A DNA stretch of 64,000 nt from NCBI GenBank assembly GCA_012932295.1, contig JAAONU010000060.1, forward strand, positions 1-64,000, in the 5' to 3' direction. Of this stretch, positions 33,680-45,684 are shown in pieces (position 1 is the first letter of the stretch; each line of letters begins with the position of its first letter). The translations under genes were made by a program, and so were the position numbers. The DNA is from Cyclina sinensis (Eukaryota > Mollusca > Bivalvia > Venerida > Veneridae). The notes beneath the pieces were generated by a model. The model saw nothing but the letters and a program-made list of their open reading frames with translations. It was not told the DNA's origin and did no database searches.

Positions 33680-34040
33680 ACTGAAAAAAGAAGGAAGAAA
33701 AACAATTAAGGCAGATGAAAGTTTTTAGTAAAAAAAATTTATTAAAGAGGTTAGTGTTTTTATACTGTCATGTTTCGTTAATGAATATTGTGTTAGAGAA
33801 AATTGATGTATCTGTTAATGACTATATTTCATGACAATAACGGCGAAACTAGTTCTCTTCTTACTCTTACTCTTTTAAAGAGTAATCATTTGTAAGAAGT
33901 TGGTTACTGGTTTCGGAAGTTGAGAAAAAATGTTCGTATTCAAGCAAAAACGAATTTCATGTTGTTTTTATCTTAATTAGTCTGCAGCATGATATTGGTA
34001 TAGAACGAATATTGTTGATTATTATTTATCCGGGGACTGT
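33680..34040. repeat. Old local duplication, copy 1
   Basis: TCGTATTCAAGCAAAAACGA and the sequence around it (33830-33965) align with 40190-40255 (TCGTATTCGAGCAAGAACAA). Preceding A-rich segments also correspond in order. Identity is low, so the relation is old. Confidence 0.4.
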
Positions 34041-34335
34041 TCAGTCAAATTTCCTGTTAATACAAAAATAAATTCACAGAATGTAATAATTCCGACACCA
34101 AAAATATCGAGTGACGCAGATACAACGCTGAAGTTTTGAAATCCATTTTTTAAAATTATCTTGAAACTAGCGATCTTTGGAGAAAATAAGAAATATTGAC
34201 AATGAAATCCGTGTAATTCATTTCATACTGCACTAAAACTGTATCTGTAAAGCTTCAAATGTAACCATTATATAATGGTAACGATATACTGAATTTAGTG
34301 AAATTAATTGGAATTTGAGCTTGCCATGTGCCAGA

Positions 34336-34780
34336 TATAATCAATTCAATTCAATTCAATTTAAGTTTATTGCATAAACTTTTACATGTTTTTTGCAAAA
34401 CAACATATTTACAATGGCAAGTCAAAATTTACAGAAAAGTATGAATAAAATATTATACATGTACATAATTAAGAATAAAGTTTAATACAAAGCTAGTCAT
34501 TTCTCCTCTTAAAAGATAAAAATACAAATTTCGCTAGATTGACAACAGTTTTTTGTGTGTGTTGAAGACATTAAAGCATTAAATTTATTAACATTTGGCC
34601 ATGTGTGATATTGTCTATGAATAAAGGTTCGTCTGAGTTCCGTGTAATCAATACATTCAATATAATGTTTGTATAGAGACATGATAATTGCATCGTGTCG
34701 TGTGAACATGATCTGATTGCAGCTAGGAACATACCGTAAGTAAATTTGCTGCATTCGCAGTATCACTGATCTCTAGAAAA
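34336..34780 (-). mobile_element. 3' end of a truncated non-LTR retrotransposon (LINE)
   Basis: The minus strand encodes the last part of a reverse-transcriptase ORF2: LRRTFIHRQYHTWPNVNKFN followed by ALMSSTHTK matches the C-terminal HWP..NKF..LM segment common in mollusc LINEs. One extra A in an A-run near 34548 shifts the frame. In the neighbouring frame it goes on VVNLAKF and ends at a stop near 34495. The 3' UTR ends in an (AATTG)n tail at 34341-34362. The 5' part is missing. Confidence 0.55.
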
Positions 34781-36645
34781 AAATGGGATCATTTCACTAG
34801 AGACCTAGTTAAATTATATTTCATAACAAATGGAAAAGGAAAAGTTTTGTCTCAGTTAACTCAGTCTAAACTATATAAATATCACTGTCATATAGATTAT
34901 ACGTTGACAACATAGCCTGTTTCTGTCTATCACAAGCGTGTAATGAGCAAGCTATTGTCACCATAAGAATGATTTACGCTTATTGGAAACAGTTTTTTTG
35001 CACGAAACAGACATAACTTGTGTTTTTTTCTAGAAAGTATTTATTCTTTGTTAGACGGAAGCAGCAAAGGTATGGCAAAACCATAACATGTTTTCAAGTT
35101 TACATTTCGCATCGAATTTTTTATGAAAAAGCTGTGTTTTTTCAGAGAAGTTCAGGTTCAATTTCAGCAATTATTTCCTAGTTTGTTTCATAGAATAGTC
35201 TCATTGTCAGTTAAATTGTTCACTTATTATTAACTTATTATTGGCTTTTAGCATCTATATACGAACAAATATTGAAGCATAATGATTGAAATACTTCTGC
35301 TTCATTGCTTTAGCTCGCATTTGTTTTTTCAATTTAACTTCATCATGCTCATTTAATCGGCACATATTTTGACTGAGTGCAATTCAGGGATTGTTGAGAC
35401 AATGCTTGTTCAATTCAAATATAATGTTTTTGAGCTAACCACGGGACTCAGTTATATAATGTTATTTGTGTAAAGTTACCCATTTGTAGATGATTTTGTT
35501 TTGCAGGTTGTATCTGGAAATACGTATACAAAAAATGAAATGCACCTCATTACTGTCTTTATCTGATACATGTACTGGAAAATTATAAGATGTAACAATT
35601 TAAAAAAAGCAACATTATTTTATACTTAACAATTAATTAGAACAGTTACCATACGTAAACATTTACCATAGGTTAAAATTTGCTTAAATAGACATTGATA
35701 TTTGAAACAGCGTAAATGAAGTAAAAATAGTAATACTAATGATACTAATAATAAAAAATGATAACTAAATAGATAGATAACAAGACAAAATGGAATAAAG
35801 TGCCTGTTTTGTGAGGGAACGATAAATAGAACTTGAAAAGGAAGCTAATCTTGTCATTTTTGTCAATGTGACATTACTTTAAGAAAATGAATTATGCATT
35901 AATCTCGGACCAAATCATTCATTTTAGGATAATGTATTCAGATTGTGCTTTATGCTTTTTAAATGACGGTATGTCTTTTTAAGAAAAAGAGAGTTGAGAG
36001 ATCTCTTTTTATTTCATGCTTTCCCGTGTTTATTGTAAAATATCAGATGATTATATTCTGATAAACCACTAGTGAAATGTACAAAATATAATTTGCACTG
36101 TGCCGGACTACTTTTTTCCCCTCACTGCACCCAATTACAAAGAAATACAGTTTGACCAGCATATAAATGTATCCTTATGATAGAATCAGATGACAGTGAT
36201 TGGTTTCTTAATAAAAAAATTAATTAAATCCAGATGAATATGAAAACAATTTTTTATTTTGTTCAGTTATAGTTTAAAGAGCTTAGTGGACCAGAACGCG
36301 ATTTTTCTTTTAAAGAAACTGTAAACAATATGGCGGACGTTTCAATTTTGCGTCATGTCCTGGTGCGTAGAAATATATTTCATTGATGTATTTGCAGTTT
36401 CTGTAATATTTCGTTAGATTGAATAAATATTCAAATGTTTTGTTAAAATGTTATTTTTGTGCTTATGAGTGAAGAAATAAACACTGAAAGCCCAGATTTT
36501 CATTATTTTTTATCGAATTTCTTGGAACTATTTTGAATAGCGTCTCGCACGTGCAGACATAGTAAATATTGGAGGCACTGCGGGTGGATAAGATGTTCAT
36601 GCTATCACTGTTATACCTTTTTTACGAAATAACACTGAAAAGCAT
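34781..36645. other. Unannotated AT-rich DNA
   Basis: No gene was recognised. 36277-36350 is less AT-rich (TTTAAAGAGCTTAGTGGACC, then ATGGCGGACGTTTC) and looks like the end of another repeat, but no partner end was found. Confidence 0.4.
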
Positions 36646-36745
36646 GAAATAAATAGAATATTTGATTTTTTTCAGTGTGTGATCGAAATTTATTTAATAA
36701 AGTTTCGATCACACACTGAAAAAATCAAATATCCTCTATTTATCA
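36646..36745. repeat. Long hairpin, about 43-bp arms and 14-nt loop
   Basis: The inner arms TCAGTGTGTGATCGAAA and TTTCGATCACACACTGA are perfectly complementary. Pairing extends outward through ATATTTGATTTTTT with one T length difference, and imperfectly through ATAAATAGA. The loop is about 36689-36702. The minus-strand frame at 36690-36911 starts in this hairpin and is not a gene. Confidence 0.85.
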
Positions 36746-37195
36746 AATTAAATTTTATACAATAACTTTTAATAGTCTTTTTTTTACTTTCTGTAGAAGA
36801 GGAAACACCATCATACCATAAGTTGTTGTTTCTTTTTTTTTCACTCAGAATGTCTTTCCTTGTACGAAAGTATAGACGAATAAATGACTTGTTCCTTTTT
36901 TTGTAGTTCAAAGAAGTCTTTTCGTATAAAAATGCTTAGATTTAAACACACGTATCAACTTTCAATTTCTATCTTTAATTATTATTTTATTTTCTTGTTT
37001 TTTTCCCCACCAGTTTGATTTGCAGTGCTAACATGTTTGTTATAAAGCTTATACTCTTTGAATGTAGAAATTGTATGTCTGGTCTCATTTGTCATAACAA
37101 ACTATGCCTCATCTAGAAAGGATGAATCCATTCCGGGATGTGTTGTTGCTATCTGTGTTAATTTTGGCTTTTCAGTCGATTTATAGAAGACGAAA
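36746..37195. other. Unannotated AT-rich DNA
   Basis: No gene or element was recognised. Confidence 0.4.
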
Positions 37196-37199
37196 TTTT

Positions 37200-37890
37200 G
37201 ATGTTGTGTTTCTCTCTACTATGGAAGCCATTGACTGCAATTTTGGCTTGTGACTAATGACTTATGACTTGTGACTTATGACATGTCACTTATAACTTCT
37301 AAGAAATTTTGGCGCATATTTCGACAATTCTGATAAGGTTAGTCTTTAAAAAGTGAAAAAAAATTAGAATGTCATCAGCTGCTAAGATTTCTATTTATTT
37401 GATTTACAGTATGTATGACATGTCATTGCGTTCCACAGCAATAAAGGAGTGGTAAAAGAAGTGTAAAATGACTCTTACGGCGTTGAAGATTGGCAGTATA
37501 CTTAGAGAAGTGACAAATAGTGTCTAGTTTTAATGTACAAATCACAAGTTATAAGTCACAAGTAACAAGTTGAAAGTCACAAGTTTTAAGTAATAAGTTG
37601 TACGTAACAAGTTGAAAGTCATAAGTCACTTGAAGTTGTTGTTGTTCAGGAAATGTTTACCTAAAGTCAAACAGCTTTTCATTGGTTGTTATTTTCTATC
37701 AAAATTTATAAGATAGAATGTACATTTATTGTATTTATTACTGTTTTGTTTTTGGTTTACTAAAGTGGTTACAAAGATTTAACCGTGGTATCATTTAATT
37801 TCACTCATGTCATAAATTGCAAGTCATAAGTCATTAGTCACAAGTCAAAATTTCAGTCCAGGGTTTCCATGCTCTGTTTCTGATGGTTCA
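37200..37890. mobile_element. Foldback element with short-repeat arms
   Basis: The left end (37205-37285: CTACTATGGAAGCCATTGAC, then TTTTGGCTTGTGACTAATGA) is the inverted counterpart of the right end (37808-37885: TCATTAGTCACAAGTCAAAA, then GGGTTTCCATGCTCTG). The arms are made of short units such as GACTTATGACTTGT, and additional inverted units (AAGTCACAAG) lie at 37545-37630. No coding sequence is present. Confidence 0.65.
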
Positions 37891-39950
37891 GCTAAAGTGA
37901 TCCTGGCTAAGGTCTGTTAAGCTATCACAAGAAAATTTTGAAGAAATGAAATGATACGTTTAACTGATAAATGGTCAAAATGTCACAAATGCCTTTATAG
38001 GAATCAACGACAAAGAAATGAACCAATCGTATACTGCATTTCTGTACGTCACGCTGCTGTAAACTGTGTTGATGTTGTTAAGTGCAGACGGTAAATAAAG
38101 TTATAAGCAGTCACTGTCATGCAGAGTTAAAAAGTTTCTAACAATTTATTAGAAAGGAAAACAATTTGCACCTTAAGTTAAGTTTAAAAGAAATGACAAA
38201 ATGTAGCACGTTATAACTGATACTGAAATCTACTTGAACAGTCCATTTTAGTATTGCCCAACTATTTATCACAAAAGTGGATTCAGCGATACCGAAGCAA
38301 AATGACTGAATCAGCCACGAAGTGATTGTCTTTTATTTCCGCCACGAAGTGATTGTCTTTTATTTCCCCTTTTATTCGACAAAAGTTTGTCTTTCTCATT
38401 TAAAGCGGACGTATTCCAGACCAAGTAAAATACTTCAGATCTAGGTCAATCGATTTCAAAGATACTTCTTCTTAGACATGGATGTCTGTTTCTTAACTTG
38501 TGCTTCGCAGAAAATTCAATAGAGTGAATAGACTGAAAAAGTCCCATATAAACTAAATGCACAACATGTCACGTGTTTTATTATTTTCAGGAGAAAAGAG
38601 GTACCTAATTACATATGGCACTAATATTATGTTAAAATGCAATCCAGTACTATGGTGACAATATCTCTATATTTTATGTAAAGTCATTATTTTTTTTATA
38701 TAAAATGTACGATTTAGATAATTCTATCCTCGACAATGTTGATAAATAATATATTATGGTGACTTTGATCTTGAAATTGAAATTAATTCATATATAAACT
38801 GATTGCAAATATAAAATAATATTTTTTTTATGTGCGACATGAATAGATAGATTGAATTGTACATGTCTGTTGTAGTGTGTGAAGATTTTGTTTTACATCT
38901 TTTTTCTCTTAGTTTCCAGCCTGGAGATCAATAAGTATAAATAAACTTAACCATTTGAAGCTTGTATTCTCGTTACTTTGAATTTACTTTTGCATGTCAG
39001 CTATTTCAAGAAATTGGTTTTATCAGACAAGCTGACATTTTGCAAGATACTGGTGCCATCATTGGCGAATGTTTATGGACATATTCAGTATAAATTGCAA
39101 ACAGTCACGCGCCATATACTTTGAACACAATACTTTGTTATTTCATAAAAAATATTATTTATCATTTATTTTGTACGACCATGAGGTAAAGTTCCTCGAT
39201 TAAAATGATAGGACATTGGCTGGTTTTCAAGACATTTTCTACTCAAAAATATGGACATGGAGTTGCATGCAAAAGCTACATACACTAAAAAAGACAAAAC
39301 ACAACATAGTCTTGCCATTTATTAGAGATACGGAATGGTAGCAACAATGTTGATGTTCCCATAGCACTTAACATCAACATTCCAATCAACATTTGCTCAC
39401 GTTACAGTAAAGGGCAGCTGAAACCAAATCATTTTTTGAGGTTGCTTATTAATTTGATATTCACGAGAACGGTTATTTAGAGGGTAATATCCGTGTCTGC
39501 TTCATGGCGACACCATTAAATAAAAACACAAGAGAATCAATATCTGCAAGAGTTGATTTCTATGATTATTTGTCACGTTGTTCAAAGTCAATTGTTAAGA
39601 TGAATGAAAGAATATCCGCATTAATCGTTTCCACCGTTTATTTATTTCATGCTGACACGTTACACGTAGGCCTACAGTTTCTTTAATTACACTATACGTA
39701 GTCATGGTCAGAACGTATTAGTAATAAATTATAGATCTACCTGTATTTGTTCAGCACTGATTACTGCAATACCGTGCATAAAAATCAAAGCTAATACTTA
39801 TTTTAATTTTTTTATTTTAATCCAGCTTATGCATGGTGTATACTAAAATGTGCGAGAGGCGAAATAAAAATGATGAAATTAAAACAAAACAAATATTTTA
39901 GGCTTCTATTGTAGACTATTCATCGAATATAATAGCGTTATATCTATAGC
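37891..39950. other. Unannotated AT-rich DNA with a small tandem duplication
   Basis: A 27-bp unit (GCCACGAAGTGATTGTCTTT) is duplicated head to tail at 38313-38367. The frame at 39504-39686 starts with a well-placed ATG (CTTCATGGCG) but has no recognised motif. Confidence 0.4.
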
Positions 39951-39954
39951 TAAT

Positions 39955-40330
39955 AAAGCTGAAGAAGGAAAATAGAAATAGATTAAAGCAGACAAAAAAT
40001 GACCAGAATATCTTATAGCTTTTGTGTTTGAAAAAACCCCGATGGAAACAGATAAGAAGGAAGTTGCTAAAGAGGTTTCTTTGATAATATCATATTCTTC
40101 AAATGAGTTTCTTGTCAGGGAAAATGTCTGTAGTCATTAACGACCTACACGCTTGCCAAAGTACAAAGATCGTCCTTCCTTAAAGATTCATCATTGTTTA
40201 GTGTATGGGTAACGGAAGTTCGGGGGAAATGATCGTATTCGAGCAAGAACAAATTTCAGTGTTTTAATGTTTTCTAATATGGCCTTCATAGTGGTATTTC
40301 TAGAGAACTAAAAAATATTGGACGTATTAT
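39955..40330. repeat. Old local duplication, copy 2
   Basis: Corresponds in order to 33680-34040 through the A-rich segment near 39960-40090 and the best matching part at 40190-40255. Confidence 0.4.
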
Positions 40331-41209
40331 CTGTTTTCTTCAATTTTCTAAGTGATGAAAATATTTACATGTTGTTCTTTTTGACTAAATTAAAGCAGTC
40401 GTTTACTAGTTCACCCGACATATTCTATTCATAGTAAGAATTTGCATGCGCAGAAAACAAAGTCAAGTCCTTTGCGTGACAGGGGGTGTTTTAAAAATAT
40501 AAACGATATACATGGCGAATAATTCGAAGCTGTTTTTTAAACCTGTTCTTTCTTGACACTGTCGACTTTCCATTGTAGACATGAAGGCGTCTCTCTGGCA
40601 AAGAAGTGTAAAAATATTATTTAATTACTTAGTGAATTGATATGATGCCATGCAGTTGAAATACACTTAACTGGATTTACGTGCCCTTCTGTGAGTATTT
40701 ATGTGCGCAGTTGCATATAACGTATTCAATTGCAAATAACGTCGCTATCTTCATGGTTGATTGCACAGGCCAAATGCTATTACAATGCCATTTTAAAATT
40801 TACTACTTACCTTGGTATTTCTGTTTAGTTTTCTGTATAAGACATACAATGTTACAGTCGTTAACATTTCATGTCAACTTTTATTCAACTTGTCCAGGAA
40901 AGATATTATTAAGCTCGCCAGATACTCGCTTAATGACACTTTCTTGAACTCGTTGAATAAAAGTTTATATAAAATGAAAACTCGTGTCAGATATTTTTAT
41001 CACATGACCAAAACAACCGTAAATAGATCTAACCGTTGCTATAATTATTTATTTGAACTATACTGAACAAAACTGCTACAAAACATCCGCCAAGAAAATA
41101 GTTCCAAATGAAATACATCTCTTTGAAATAGGACGTCTATATGATAATTAAAAAATGACAATAAATAACGAAATTAATTTGTTGAATAAAGAAGCAAATG
41201 CGATATATA
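40331..41209. other. Unannotated AT-rich DNA
   Basis: Overlapping short plus-strand frames at 40681-41066 show no recognised motif. Confidence 0.4.
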
Positions 41210-41394
41210 CTACTCACAAAAAGTTGGGGATATTGTAGGTAATATTGTTATTGCCAGAAATTAAGAAAACCCGTACCTTTTCATGCTTATTTAATCAATT
41301 GAAAAAATTCATTCACACATTTTAATCGAAAATTTAAATTCTTCATGACATCTTTAGGTACTTAAAACAGCGTCCAAAGTCATCACGTTATCGT

Positions 41395-42689
41395 CATCAT
41401 TTTCACACGCCCTCAATAACGTGTGGGACTAGTTTTTGTTGTCGCAACAAGCTATGCAAGGACGTCTCATAAACCCAGTATGACGACTGATGGTGTACAG
41501 AGGCATTCTATTCTAATCTTCCTACAGCGTCGCCGTGAGCCGGCCCGGCTAGCTCAATCAGTAGAGCATCGGATTGTCAATCTTGATGATCCCGGTTCAT
41601 TCCGGGCCGGCAAAATTTCTCCGTGATAATTGATCTAAAGGTCATTTGTCCCTCACCTCTGAAGCAAGCGAGGAAGTAGCCAGTCACTTGCGGAGAAATT
41701 GGTTAGTAAACTGGTTGGACACCCAGAAACACTGGTTAGGTGGACTGGCCGCCGGGATTTGACCTAAGCTGTTAAACCCCAATACAACCATACAACCAAT
41801 CCTACAGCGCCGCACCGAGCTCACGTAACATTCTGGTCCTCGGAAACATTTTCCAATAATGTACCACACATGTTCAATAGGTTATAAGTCCGGGCTCATC
41901 GTTGACCATGATAAAGTACTGATATGTTGCTTTTCTAGGAGCTCAGTGACAAGTCTTGCCGTATAGGTCCTAGCGTTCATCCTGGAAGATGAATTCTTGT
42001 CCATGACGCTGAGCAAACGGGACAACATGCAGAACCAAAATGCTGTCACAGTTGTATTGGCCAGTCACACTGCCATAGCACACATTTAGCTGTGTTCTGG
42101 CAGTCATAGTGATGCCATCCCATACCATAATGGACCCACCCCAATATCGGTCGTGGGCAACCCTAACAGCGCCTGTTAAACGTACACCTGGGCACCGCCA
42201 TACTCTTCTTTGACCATCACGAAAGTCTAGGTTGAATCTTAATTCGTCCCTGAACATCACATGTGACTTCTGGTTAATATTCCACCGACGCCGCAGTCTA
42301 CACAACATCAGACATTCATAACGATGCCATGCTGACAACGGCAAGACTTCTTGAGGGCGCCTAGCGTTAAGACCGCTTGAGTGAAGGCAATTTCTGGTTG
42401 TCTGTTTTGAAACATTGTCCCCTCTGACATGTCGAAGGCGTTGTTGAATGTCTGTGGCCGTCAGTGCTCTATTATGGAGATCTTGATTAACAACATAGCG
42501 GTTGTCTCGGACGTCAGTACATCTTTGATGTCCACTTCTTTGGATATCAATCACGTTACCAGTTTTTGATAGAGTGACCACAGACAGACGACAGACAACG
42601 GACTGTGAAACATTTGACTCAGCTGCAGCCTGGGCCTGTGTACTTCCGGTCTGGAGCAAAAAGATGGCCTGTCAACGTTGACGTTGCAT
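41395..42689 (-). pseudogene. Tc1-like transposase pseudogene
   Basis: The frame starts at ATG 42689, which is followed after five codons by TGA. The main open part (42659-41970) has a Tc1 helix-turn-helix region (TGSTQAQAAAESNVSQSVVC) and the first catalytic block as FRDELRFNL (Tc1 consensus SDESRFNL, the Asp kept). At about 41983 (FIFQD) the frame shifts, and the second block goes on as NARTYTARLVTELLE, followed by SPDL, a stop, and PIEHVWYIIG. A SINE then interrupts the gene at 41541-41800. The C-terminus resumes beyond it (MPLYTISRHTGFMRRPCIAC). Many breaks make it non-functional. Confidence 0.8.
41541..41800 (+). mobile_element. tRNA-derived SINE (Meta-SINE / RUDI-like) inserted in Tc1
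   Basis: The head (41541-41612) resembles tRNA-Asp: GGCTAGCTCAATCAGTAGAG as A-box and D-arm, loop with GTC anticodon, and GGTTCATTCC as B-box. The body has AGCCAGTCACTTGCGGAGAA and CACTGGTTAGGTGGACTGGC, phrases of the conserved central domain of mollusc Meta-SINEs, and the tail GTTAAACCCCAATACAACCA. It is flanked by a 20-bp target duplication (41521-41540 and 41801-41820; 16 of 20 bases identical). Confidence 0.75.
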
Positions 42690-43008
42690 TAGACGTCTCT
42701 AAGTTCTGATTGCAAATTTGATTGTGAATTTGTTTTCGACATCTACATAAAGCACAATATTCTGAAGGTTTTTACCCAACTAAAGTCACAATTACCATGA
42801 TTTTGGTTAATGTAAAAATCGGCATGCTACCCCTCATGTCTTAAAGTTGCTCGTGCAGCACTAATTGGAACGAGATTTCTATACTTTAGTGACAACGCTA
42901 TCTCCACATGAACGACCATTGTAAAAATATACATGATGATTGCATATAACGAGTAGGTTTCCAATATCATAACAAAATAGCATAATATCCCCTACTTTCT
43001 GCGAAATA

Positions 43009-44014
43009 TAAAAAATGTAAGGTTATATTGTCTTACAAACAACATTACTTTTGTCATGTGATAAAATGTTTTATATGTTATACGTAAATAAGCAAGCTGC
43101 TACTTAAAAACCTACAGAGTGCACAGTTTGAAACATCTTTGTGTACTTTATGTACAAGGTTACAGATTAGGGAAATACAAAATTATTTACTTAGAAACGC
43201 ATTGCACTTACGTTTAATTTGTTTCATTTGTAATTATATTATTATTTGACAGATTGGAATAACCAGTTCCAAATGCATTATGATTAATTGATAAGTTAAT
43301 TGAAATCTCTCTGTGTGTGTGATATGCTGAAATATACCAAACAAATTTATGCTTGTGCAAATACGATATGATCGTTAAATCACGTTGTGTCAACATAATG
43401 TGCTGAAACAGAATTGTCATCAGGAACAGAACGCAAATTTGCCACACGTGGAGTGTCCCTTAAGAATTACAATTTCTAGAATTTCTAACCAAAAATGGAA
43501 TTATTTTCTAAATAAATTATACACTTAATTTAACAATGAAAATAATTTCATCTCAAGTCTCTCATACAAGTTTAATGAACAAAAAATTGTCCCCATGTGC
43601 CATGATTATTGAAAACATTGCTTAACGTCAAAAAATATGAACCATGAATTATTTCTAGACAGTTAGTGCTTGTTGAACGTAATGACAAGAACAGTTCCCT
43701 TTTCGTAGTTTTTCTTTCAAGACGAATCCTATTCTGTTGTAAGAAAATTCAACATTTGTTTTTCAGATATATACCACTTTAATTTAAACAACCATTTTCC
43801 TGTTTATGCCATAGTGAGTTAATTTATCAAATCATAATTACATTTATCTTTGAATATATCTTTATAGGTATATGGGTTTTTTTTTAATTGAAGTTCAATT
43901 TACTTTCAAAGACGAAATATTATTAAAAGTACAAGAATAAAATATGTATTACAAACTGGGATTAACGTTTTCGTAGTTTAAGTGTTAAATTTGGAATGCT
44001 ACGGGAAACTCTCA
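43009..44014. other. Unannotated AT-rich DNA
   Basis: No gene or element was recognised. Confidence 0.4.
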
Positions 44015-44090
44015 CCTCTGCTGGGATTCGAACCAGCGACCTCCGGATTGGAAATCCGCGCTTTAAGCCCCCGACTCCTGGTCTTCCACT
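44015..44090 (-). repeat. tRNA-derived fragment (SINE head or pseudo-tRNA)
   Basis: The minus strand has a perfect anticodon stem CGGATTTCCAATCCG (anticodon TCC) and T-arm GCTGGTTCGAATCCCAGC with an 8-nt loop. The D-arm and acceptor do not fit a tRNA. Confidence 0.5.
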
Positions 44091-44629
44091 TTTTTGCTCT
44101 AAAGATAAAAACGAGTTTGAGTTTATTACGTGACCAAAGCACAAAATAAGTTGTTAAAGGATATACCTTTTAGATGATCTTTGTTTTTCTGAAAGTAAGT
44201 CTACAAAAATGAAATTATTTTATTACTGTCATTTTCTGATACGGACAATTATGGGAAATATTGAAAATTCTCATTATTTGGTATATGCAACCTCGTTCTT
44301 TACAAATAACGAAGGTGTTTGAGATTCTTACCCGACAGAGAGCATATAATAAATCATTAGTACATGAAAAACATGCTTAGTTAAGACTTTATGATATTCA
44401 CTTGATAATAGACATTTTTATGCACGTATGTAATATATCAAGATACTTAATGATACGCTTAAAGAAAATTAAAGTATGTTCTTCGATCTGTTGAGAAATG
44501 TGTACAATGTTTTTAAAATAAAATGCAAATAGAATTGTTAAATAAGTTTGTTAAAGAAGTACTACGTTTTTAGTTTTTTATTTTGTAACAGTAATTGTGG
44601 AATTTTGTTTCATGTTTGAGCAAAAACAA
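44091..44629. other. Unannotated AT-rich DNA
   Basis: No gene or element was recognised. Confidence 0.4.
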
Positions 44630-45170
44630 ACCTTCGTAATAACGTGTTTGGGTAAAACATATCGGCCAATTCGATAACCAGTCACATCTCCACTTCTCAG
44701 ACGCGTTAGAGTTATGACACTTAAATTATCAAAAATTAATCTGTTTGTAGGCAAAGTATCTCGACCAAGTCCCTCCACGCACTCTAAAGTCACGGCCCTT
44801 AGATTATCCAAAACTGGTCAAATTACCATTTTCGTTCTAAATGTCGAAGAGTTTTATCTATTCTTTACCAAATTGTCTGAAAATGTTAATAAGAATATCT
44901 CGACCAAGTTTGATTACCAGCCAAATTTCTCTAGACACACTAGAGTTCTTGAAATATCCAAAATTGGCCGAGTAAGCCTTGCGAAGAATTTTCATCCAAT
45001 ATTCATCAAATTTGCTAATAATGTTTGTTGATATAATATCTCAGTCAGGTTAAAATCAAGTCAAATTCCTCCAGACATTTTAGAGTAATGGCCCATAAAT
45101 TATCCATAATGGGCGAATTTAGCCTCATTCAAGAGTTTTAATATGATCTTCGCCACACTTGCTTAAGGTA
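44630..45170. repeat. Degenerate tandem repeat of about 140 bp, three to four units
   Basis: AATATCTCGACCAAGT-like phrases recur near 44755, 44895 and 45036. Each unit also has a CTCTAGACACACTAGAGTT-like and a TATCCAAAATTGGCCGA-like segment. The frames at 44578-44811 and 44714-45031 belong to this repeat. Confidence 0.55.
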
Positions 45171-45684
45171 TTTTTTTATTTGAAATGGTTTTAGGAGCTG
45201 TTAAATAGGTTTAAATTAAGACCGTTTGTACACTTGCATCCAATCGCAACCTGATGCCATAATCACTGGACATGGGCATTTTGCGAAAGTCAACACTTGT
45301 TAGAACTGTGTTCATTGCGTTTATAGAACATTCAAATGAATCATTTCATTATTTGTTTTTGTATGTTAAACTATATTTAAGGAATTATTTAAAAGGGAAA
45401 CAATTTACACAAGAGTTTCTTTCTTTTTAAAATTACGGGAAACTAAATATACCGACAAAAACCTTTTAACGTATTTATTTATTGTATCAAGCAAAACTAA
45501 ACCTACTAAACATTTAATTTGTGTTTTGCACATTAAATACACATCGAAATATATGTTTTGTTAGCTAAATATATATTAAAAGAAAATAATTTTATTGTTT
45601 TTTAATGCAGAATGTGATGGTATGGTCACAACATTTTTAAATTTCTGTGTGAATACAAGATTATTACAAAAAACGTTCGGCGTA
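45171..45684. other. Unannotated AT-rich DNA
   Basis: No gene was recognised between the 140-bp repeat and the mariner. Confidence 0.4.

Larger units (their letters stand above)
41210..43008 (-). mobile_element. Tc1-like DNA transposon, inactivated, containing a SINE
   Basis: The ends at about 41211-41240 (CACAAAAAGTTGGGGATATT) and 42983-43004 (inverted, CGCAGAAAGTAGGGGATATT) form a terminal inverted repeat next to TA dinucleotides. The transposase is on the minus strand. Without the SINE and its duplicated target the element is about 1.5 kb, normal for Tc1. Confidence 0.7.

Noticed and set aside
36690..36911. 73-aa minus-strand ORF
   Set aside because: It begins within the long hairpin and has AT-driven composition without motifs.
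40681..41066. Two overlapping plus-strand ORFs (88 and 84 aa)
   Set aside because: No motif, no splice context, and overlap in different frames; chance ORFs.
44714..45031. 105-aa plus-strand ORF
   Set aside because: It lies within a degenerate 140-bp repeat that has no conserved frame between units.
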